From contig JAZGEV010000008.1 in assembly GCA_036478895.1 (NCBI GenBank), forward strand, positions 1 through 19,295: DNA of 19,295 nucleotides, read 5' to 3'. This document shows, piece after piece, positions 14,612 to 19,295 of this stretch (its first letter is position 1; each line of letters opens with the position of its first letter). The notes under the pieces were generated by a model. The model was given only the letters and a program-made list of their open reading frames with translations, was not told the DNA's origin and ran no database searches. The DNA comes from S010-17 sp036478895 (lineage in GTDB: Bacteria > Bacteroidota > Bacteroidia > Flavobacteriales > Flavobacteriaceae). The position numbers and the translations under genes are program-made.

Positions 14612-15633
14612 CCTTGAGCAGTAATTTCTATTTTCTCATTGGCACGAGTTACTAGGTTAATTCCTGAGTTTTTTTCGGTTATATGACCAATTACTGTTAA
14701 ATGTGGATTGGCCTTAATCTTGTCATAATCATTTTGAGAAATTGTAAAAAGCAACTCATAATCTTCGCCACCGCTAAGCGCAACGGTTGTACTATTCATA
14801 TTAAACTCTTCGGATGTAGAAATTACTTCTTGGTCTAAGGGGATTTTTGCCTCATACAAATCACACCCAACGTTGGATTGTTTACAGATATGCAAAATTT
14901 CGGATGACAATCCATCAGAAACATCTATCATAGCTGTTGGTATTAATTCCATTTTTTGGAACAACTCTACCATATCTTTACGTGCTTCGGGTTTTAATTG
15001 ACGTTCTACCAAATAGGGATATTTATCCAACTCTGGTTGAGCTTTGGGATTGGCTTTAAAGACTTGTTTCTCGCGCTCCAAGACTTGTAAACCCAAATAA
15101 GCTGCACCAAGATCTCCTGTTACAACCAATAAATTACTTGGTTTTGCACCGCTACGATACACAATGTTTTTTTTATTGGCCTCACCAATTGCAGTAACAC
15201 TAATTAACAAACCAGTTGTAGATGAAGTGGTGTCACCACCAATTAAATCAACATTATAACGTTCACACGCTAAGTGAATGCCATCATACAATGCCTTAAT
15301 GGCTTCTAGTGGAAATCGATTAGACACTGCAATTGAAACGGTAATTTGTGTTGCCATTGCATTCATTGCATAAATATCAGATAAATTCACCATTACGGCT
15401 TTATAACCTAAATGTTTTAGTGGCACATAGCTTAAATCAAAATGCACACCTTCTACCAACAAATCGGTAGAAATTAATATTTCTTTATCTATTTTTAAAA
15501 CAGCCGCATCATCGCCTACGCCTTTTATAGAGGATTTATTTTTTAATTTAATGTTTTCGGTTAAATGCTCTATTAAACCAAATTCTCCTAAATCCTTAAG
15601 GTCTATTTTTGAATTATTTTTGTTTGCTAACAT
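14593..15633 (-). CDS. thiL: Thiamine-monophosphate kinase
   Basis: ThiL uses ATP to phosphorylate thiamine monophosphate to thiamine pyrophosphate, the last step of cofactor synthesis, in the cytoplasm. The 346-residue protein shows the AIR-synthase-like fold signatures: GEFGLIEHL near residue 16, GDDAAVL in the nucleotide/metal region, STDLLVEGVHFDLSY, MVNLSDIYAMNA, LIGGDTTSS, VVTGDLGAAYLGLQV, and IDVSDGLSSEI toward the C-terminal half, then SGGEDYELLFT. The start is ATG 15631-15633. An in-frame ATG 39 nt further upstream (15670-15672) is rejected because the -7 element (15638-15645) lies between them, and the mRNA may be leaderless. It is the only thiamine gene in the window. Confidence 0.96.
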   Translation of the reverse strand: MLANKNNSKIDLKDLGEFGLIEHLTENIKLKNKSSIKGVGDDAAVLKIDKEILISTDLLVEGVHFDLSYVPLKHLGYKAVMVNLSDIYAMNAMATQITVSIAVSNRFPLEAIKALYDGIHLACERYNVDLIGGDTTSSTTGLLISVTAIGEANKKNIVYRSGAKPSNLLVVTGDLGAAYLGLQVLEREKQVFKANPKAQPELDKYPYLVERQLKPEARKDMVELFQKMELIPTAMIDVSDGLSSEILHICKQSNVGCDLYEAKIPLDQEVISTSEEFNMNSTTVALSGGEDYELLFTISQNDYDKIKANPHLTVIGHITEKNSGINLVTRANEKIEITAQGWNGLL

Positions 15634-15637
15634 TCTG

Positions 15638-15645
15638 CAAAGATA
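15638..15645 (-). promoter_or_regulatory. -7 element of thiL
   Basis: TATCTTTG on the minus strand matches TAnnTTTG exactly and ends 5 nt before the thiL ATG, so the start of transcription would coincide with the start codon. The -33 region is weak (no TTG at 18-21 nt; the nearest is 24 nt away). Confidence 0.6.
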
Positions 15646-15742
15646 ATCAATAACTAAGAAAATGAATCTCAATAAAAAAATTATTTATATCTTGAATATA
15701 TTTAAGGCTTATTGGAGAACTTTATTGATTAAAACGGTTTAT

Positions 15743-15840
15743 GTATGAGTAATGACGACTAGAAACACATAAAACTTTCAGTTAAATACAAAAAAAAGCA
15801 CAAACTTTGAGGTTTGCACTTTCTTAGTCATTACTTATAC
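15743..15840. repeat. 98-bp imperfect inverted-repeat element in the thiL-katG gap
   Basis: The outer arms GTATGAGTAATGAC (15743-15756) and GTCATTACTTATAC (15827-15840) match at 13 of 14 positions, with the single change forming G-U if read as plus-strand RNA. An inner hairpin lies at 15795-15822 (CAAAC/GTTTG core plus AAAG/CTTT outside a 2x2 mismatch). No open reading frame is inside. It could be a structured RNA, a degenerate miniature mobile element, or a double terminator. Confidence 0.5.
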
Positions 15841-15895
15841 ATTTTGTTAGGCTTTCGTACTTTTTTTGATTCAGGACTAGACAATAATAAAATAT

Positions 15896-15929
15896 AAAAG
15901 AGGCTACCTATTAATTAGTAACCTCTTTT
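15896..15929 (-). terminator. Intrinsic terminator after katG
   Basis: The arms AAAAGAGGCTAC (15896-15907) and GTAACCTCTTTT (15918-15929) pair over 12 positions around a 10-nt loop. On the minus strand the only non-Watson-Crick position becomes a U-G pair, and the stem ends in a U-rich run, which favours action on katG mRNA 38 nt past its stop. Confidence 0.75.
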
Positions 15930-15967
15930 ATTAACTGACAAAATAATGTGAAAATTTGTATTGAATC

Positions 15968-18232
15968 TTATTTGTAAATTAATTCAAATCTATCAAGATT
16001 CATTACTTTTGTCCAAGCAGAGATGAAATCTTGTACAAATTGTTCTTTAGAATCATCACTTGCATAAAATTCTGCTAATGCTCTAAGTTCAGAATTTGAG
16101 CCAAATATTAAATCTGCTCTTGTTGCTGTCCATTTATTAGTTCCTGTTTTAATGTCTTTTCCAACAAACTCTTCTTTTGCGTCTGATGATGCTTCCCATT
16201 CAACACTCATTCCTAGTAGATTAACGAAAAAGTCATTGGTTAACTTTCCTTTATTTGTTGTAAATATTCCGTTTTTACTATCATCAAAATTTGCATTTAA
16301 TGCTCGCATTCCTCCAACCAATACAGTCATTTCTGGTGCTGTAAGTGTTAGTAGTTGTGCTTTGTCTACCAATAATTCTTCTGTTGACAATGTGTATTTT
16401 GTTTTTAAGTAATTACGAAAACCATCTGCCATTGGTTCAAGCAGTTTAAAAGACTTAATATCTGTTTGTTCTTGAATAGCATCTGTACGACCAGAGGTGA
16501 ACGGTACTTTATAATTATAACCTGCATTACTTACTGCTTTTTCTACTCCAGCAGTACCTGCTAATACAATTAAATCTGCTATTGATACTTTTTTAGAACT
16601 CGATTTAGTATTAAATTCTTTTTGAATGTTTTCTAATACTGTCAATACTTTTTTTAATTGTTTAGGGTTGTTTACTTCCCAGTTCACTTGTGGCTTTAAT
16701 CGTATTCTTGCACCATTCGCACCACCTCTTCTGTCAGAATGACGGTAGGTAGAAGCAGATGCCCAAGCAGTTGTCACCATTTCACTAATGGTTAAATTTG
16801 AGTTTAAAATTTTTCTTTTTAGAGTTTTAATGTCATTTTGGTTAATAGACTTATAGTTTACAGCAGGGATTGGGTCTTGCCAAATCAAGTCTTCGGTTGG
16901 TGCTTCCTTTCCAATATACGTAGATTTTGGCCCCATATCTCTATGCGTTAATTTAAACCAAGCCCTTGCAAATGCATCATCAAAAGTATCAGGGTTTTCG
17001 TAAAATTTTCTTGCTATTTTTTCATATACTGGATCAAATCGTAATGATAAATCCGTAGTAAACATTCCTGGTTTAACCATTTTATCTGAATCATAAGCAT
17101 CTGGAACCATCATTTTTGGATTTTTAGGTTCCCATTGATGAGCACCTGCTGGACTTTTTGTTAATTCCCATTCGTTTTCAAATAAATTAAAAAAGAATAA
17201 GTGACTCCATTTTGCAGGTGTAGATGTCCATACTACTTCTAAGCCAGATGTAATTGCATCTGTACCTTTACCAGATTTATAATCACTTTTCCAACCTAAA
17301 CCTTGTGCTTCTATTGCAGATGATTCAGGGTCTGAACCTACGTGAGATGCACTACCTGCTCCGTGTGCTTTACCAAGCGTATGACCACCAGCAATTAATG
17401 CTACAGTTTCCTCATCATTCATTCCCATTCTTCCAAATGTTTCACGAATATCTTTTGCTGCTAAAAGTGGATCTGGATTACCGTTTGGTCCTTCTGGATT
17501 TACATAAATTAATCCCATTTGAACTGCTGCAAGCGGATTTTCAAGTTTTCTATCTCCTTCATAACGCTTACTATCATCTAACCATTTTTCTTCTGCTCCC
17601 CAATAAACATCATCGTTTGGTTGCCAAACATCTGTTCTACCACCTGCAAAACCAAAAGTTTTAAAACCCGTAGATTCTAATGCTACATTACCTGTAAGAA
17701 TCATTAAATCCGCCCAAGAAACTTTATTTCCATATTTTTTCTTTATTGGCCAAAGTAACCTTCTTGCTTTATCTAAATTGGCATTATCTGGCCAACTATT
17801 TTGTGGTGCAAATCTTTGTTGTGCTGATCTAGAACCTCCACGACCATCACCCGAACGGTACGTACCTGCATTGTGCCAAGCCATTCTGACAAAAAAACCT
17901 GCGTAACTTCCGTAATCTGCTGGCCACCAATCTTGAGAATCTGACATAAGTGCACGCAAATCAGTTTTTAACGCTTTGTAATCTAAAGTTTTAAATTCCT
18001 TTACATAATCATAATCCTTATTCATAGGATTTGTTAATGCTGAGTGCTTGCGTAGTAATTCTAAATTTAATCGGTTTGGCCACCAGTCGCTATTGGCTGC
18101 CGACCTTTTATTTAAATCACTTTTTTTAGTAACGGTTGCTCCTGAAACTCCATCAGTTGAATTACTATCATTTTTATTCTGACAAGCAGAAAAAAGAAGT
18201 AATGACAAGAAAAATATTGCTGTTTTTTTCAT
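15968..18232 (-). CDS. katG: Catalase-peroxidase with lipoprotein signal
   Basis: KatG is a bifunctional heme enzyme that breaks down hydrogen peroxide. The 754-residue protein keeps all key residues: distal R116, W119 and H120 (RMAWHNAGTYR), Y243 (LIYVNPEG) and M269 of the Met-Tyr-Trp crosslink, proximal heme ligand H284 (GGHTLGKAHG) and W335. The second, non-heme domain (from about 440) includes STYRHSDRRGGANGARIRL. Unusually, it starts with MKKTAIFFLSLLLFSACQNK, a lipoprotein signal with Cys17, then an Asn/Ser-rich linker, so the mature enzyme should be membrane-anchored outside the cytoplasm. The ATG at 18230-18232 is the only start giving the signal. It is divergent from oxyR and likely activated by it. 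Confidence 0.97.
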   Translation of the reverse strand: MKKTAIFFLSLLLFSACQNKNDSNSTDGVSGATVTKKSDLNKRSAANSDWWPNRLNLELLRKHSALTNPMNKDYDYVKEFKTLDYKALKTDLRALMSDSQDWWPADYGSYAGFFVRMAWHNAGTYRSGDGRGGSRSAQQRFAPQNSWPDNANLDKARRLLWPIKKKYGNKVSWADLMILTGNVALESTGFKTFGFAGGRTDVWQPNDDVYWGAEEKWLDDSKRYEGDRKLENPLAAVQMGLIYVNPEGPNGNPDPLLAAKDIRETFGRMGMNDEETVALIAGGHTLGKAHGAGSASHVGSDPESSAIEAQGLGWKSDYKSGKGTDAITSGLEVVWTSTPAKWSHLFFFNLFENEWELTKSPAGAHQWEPKNPKMMVPDAYDSDKMVKPGMFTTDLSLRFDPVYEKIARKFYENPDTFDDAFARAWFKLTHRDMGPKSTYIGKEAPTEDLIWQDPIPAVNYKSINQNDIKTLKRKILNSNLTISEMVTTAWASASTYRHSDRRGGANGARIRLKPQVNWEVNNPKQLKKVLTVLENIQKEFNTKSSSKKVSIADLIVLAGTAGVEKAVSNAGYNYKVPFTSGRTDAIQEQTDIKSFKLLEPMADGFRNYLKTKYTLSTEELLVDKAQLLTLTAPEMTVLVGGMRALNANFDDSKNGIFTTNKGKLTNDFFVNLLGMSVEWEASSDAKEEFVGKDIKTGTNKWTATRADLIFGSNSELRALAEFYASDDSKEQFVQDFISAWTKVMNLDRFELIYK

Positions 18233-18262
18233 TTTTTAATGTTTAAATGTGAATATATTATG

Positions 18263-18293
18263 CAAATATATATTGAATATTGATATTAATCAA
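18263..18293 (-). promoter_or_regulatory. katG promoter
   Basis: On the minus strand, TTG (18291-18293), 20 nt and TATATTTG (18263-18270) match the -33/-7 pattern. The predicted start lies about 25 nt ahead of the ATG. Confidence 0.7.
18280..18293. promoter_or_regulatory. Candidate OxyR site in the katG-oxyR gap
   Basis: TTGAT-ATTA-ATCAA is a perfect inverted repeat of two 5-bp arms around 4 nt, with LysR-type dyad symmetry. It overlaps the katG -33 element and lies upstream of oxyR, which suits activation of katG and feedback on oxyR. Binding by the neighbouring OxyR is inferred, not shown. Confidence 0.5.
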
Positions 18294-18313
18294 ATTAATA
18301 ATATATATATTTG
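18280..18313 (+). promoter_or_regulatory. Possible oxyR promoter
   Basis: TATATTTG (18306-18313) is an exact -7 match 20 nt before the oxyR ATG, but the nearest TTG (18280-18282) is 23 nt away, longer than usual, so the assignment is tentative. Confidence 0.4.
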
Positions 18314-18333
18314 TATTGATAAAATCTATATTT

Positions 18334-19257
18334 ATGACTATACAACAACTAGAATATGTAATTGCCTTAAATACGTATCGGCATTTTGTAACTGCTGCCA
18401 AAAAATGTTTTGTTACTCAACCAACAATAACTATTCAAGTTAAAAAATTAGAAAACGAAATAGGTTTTTCAATTTTTAATAAAAGTAAGTCTCCATTTAA
18501 GCCTACCGAATTAGGGGTAATGTTTATAATAAAAGCCGAAGTAATTTTACGAGAAGTTAATGAACTGAAAAATATGGTGAGTAAAGAATTAGATAATTTA
18601 GATGGCAATTTTAAAATTGGCATTATTCCAACAATTTCACCTTATTTAATACCTTTAATTTCAGGTTCTTTTTCTAAGAAACACCCTAACACTATTCTAC
18701 AAATTGATGAAATGAAAACATCTAATATCATATTAGCATTACAAAAAAAAGAAATAGATATTGGAATATTAGTAACTCCATTAAATGAATCATTTATTAG
18801 AGAGATAAAACTATATAATGAGCCGTTTGTATTTTATGGCTGTAAAAGAGAGTTTGCTGAAAATAAGAAAACTATCTCAGCAAAGGAAATTGAAAATTTA
18901 GATAATGTATGGCTTTTGAAAAATGGGCATTGTTTTAGAAATCAAGTATTAAACATCTGTAATAATTCAAATAATAATAAAAACATTAAATTTCAAAGCG
19001 GTTCAATTGAGGCTCTAAAAAAAATGGTTGATAATTATGGTGGTTTTACATTAGTACCTGAAATGGCAGTTAACAAAAATGATACTGGTTGTAATATTCA
19101 ATTTACTGAACCTAAACCTATAAGAGAAGTTAGTATTGTTATCCATCACACCTTTGCTAAAAATGCTCTAATTGAAGCTTTGAGATTAGAGATTCTAGAT
19201 AAAATACCTAAAGAATTCGTGAGAAATAAGCGGTTTATAAAAATTAATTGGAAATGA
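18334..19257 (+). CDS. oxyR: Peroxide sensor, LysR-family OxyR-type regulator
   Basis: OxyR is a tetrameric LysR-type activator that forms an intramolecular disulfide on exposure to peroxide and switches on defence genes. The 307-residue protein has the LysR HTH near the N-terminus (MTIQQLEYVIALNTYRHFVT, then AKKCFVTQPTITIQVKKLE) and a substrate-binding-like domain after about 90. The decisive motif is GHCFRNQVLNIC, with C200 and C209 aligned with the redox Cys199/Cys208 of E. coli OxyR; GGFTLVPEMAV follows as in the family. The ATG at 18334 is preferred over one 54 nt upstream (18280), whose extra segment is hydrophobic and lies in promoter sequence. It is divergent from katG. Confidence 0.93.
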   Translation: MTIQQLEYVIALNTYRHFVTAAKKCFVTQPTITIQVKKLENEIGFSIFNKSKSPFKPTELGVMFIIKAEVILREVNELKNMVSKELDNLDGNFKIGIIPTISPYLIPLISGSFSKKHPNTILQIDEMKTSNIILALQKKEIDIGILVTPLNESFIREIKLYNEPFVFYGCKREFAENKKTISAKEIENLDNVWLLKNGHCFRNQVLNICNNSNNNKNIKFQSGSIEALKKMVDNYGGFTLVPEMAVNKNDTGCNIQFTEPKPIREVSIVIHHTFAKNALIEALRLEILDKIPKEFVRNKRFIKINWK

Positions 19258-19295
19258 TTTTTGAATTCAAGTAGTCGTTTTTGTATGAAGCCTAA

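Larger units (their letters stand above)
15646..15967. other. Gene-free stretch between thiL and katG
   Basis: No convincing protein gene or promoter was found apart from the inverted-repeat element (15743-15840) and the katG terminator (15896-15929). The remaining bases are plain AT-rich spacer. Confidence 0.6.

Noticed and set aside
15795..15822. Inner hairpin as a stand-alone terminator
   Set aside because: It has a 2x2 mismatch and poor U tract; better treated as part of the larger inverted-repeat element.
15743..15840. The inverted-repeat element as a proven miniature transposable element
   Set aside because: No target-site duplication or transposase-like end was found at its flanks, and there is no second copy in the window.
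18280..18333. N-terminal extension of oxyR from an upstream ATG
   Set aside because: The extra residues are hydrophobic and unlike OxyR, and the DNA is promoter sequence with the predicted -7 element inside it.

Overview
The window is an AT-rich chromosomal segment from a member of the Bacteroidota, most likely family Flavobacteriaceae; the genus cannot be fixed from this sequence. Evidence for this is the repeated promoter pattern TTG-N(18-21)-TAnnTTTG ahead of many genes, the absence of clear Shine-Dalgarno sequences, the DUF177-rpmF-fabH gene order, a small PID-CTERM type surface protein, and a Bacteroidota-type OxyR beside katG. No insertion sequence, CRISPR array, rRNA or prophage gene was seen.

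Region 1 (1-4313) is on the minus strand and is largely housekeeping: the start of fabH, ribosomal protein L32 and its DUF177/YceD partner, pdxA (vitamin B6 synthesis), a 62-residue exported protein with a PID-CTERM tail, a CAU-anticodon tRNA with its own promoter and terminator, a small conserved hypothetical protein, and a polyprenyl diphosphate synthase translationally coupled to it.

Region 2 (4340-12866) is on the plus strand and looks like one efflux operon: a TetR repressor with a candidate operator over its own promoter, a TolC-type outer-membrane channel, a DUF2147 exported protein, a short-chain dehydrogenase, a flavodoxin-fold quinone-reductase-like protein, a lipoprotein membrane-fusion adaptor and an RND pump. 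The genes are nearly contiguous up to the adaptor; a 109-nt gap precedes the pump. Two cytoplasmic redox enzymes between the channel and the pump suggest a unit that both reduces and expels a toxic compound, perhaps quinone- or carbonyl-like. The substrate is not visible in the sequence.

Region 3 (12909-15633, minus strand) holds a membrane-anchored AAA-like protein with a defective Walker A motif, and thiL (thiamine phosphate kinase). The AAA-like protein is the least conventional gene here: the P-loop lysine is serine, and the arrangement of its two membrane segments is hard to reconcile with a cytoplasmic ATPase domain.

Region 4 (15634-19257) starts with a gene-free stretch of about 330 nt that contains a long imperfect inverted repeat and a katG terminator. 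It is followed by katG, which encodes a catalase-peroxidase with a lipoprotein signal, and by a divergent oxyR. A TTGAT-N4-ATCAA palindrome in their shared promoter region is a likely OxyR site. Together these form a peroxide-response module.
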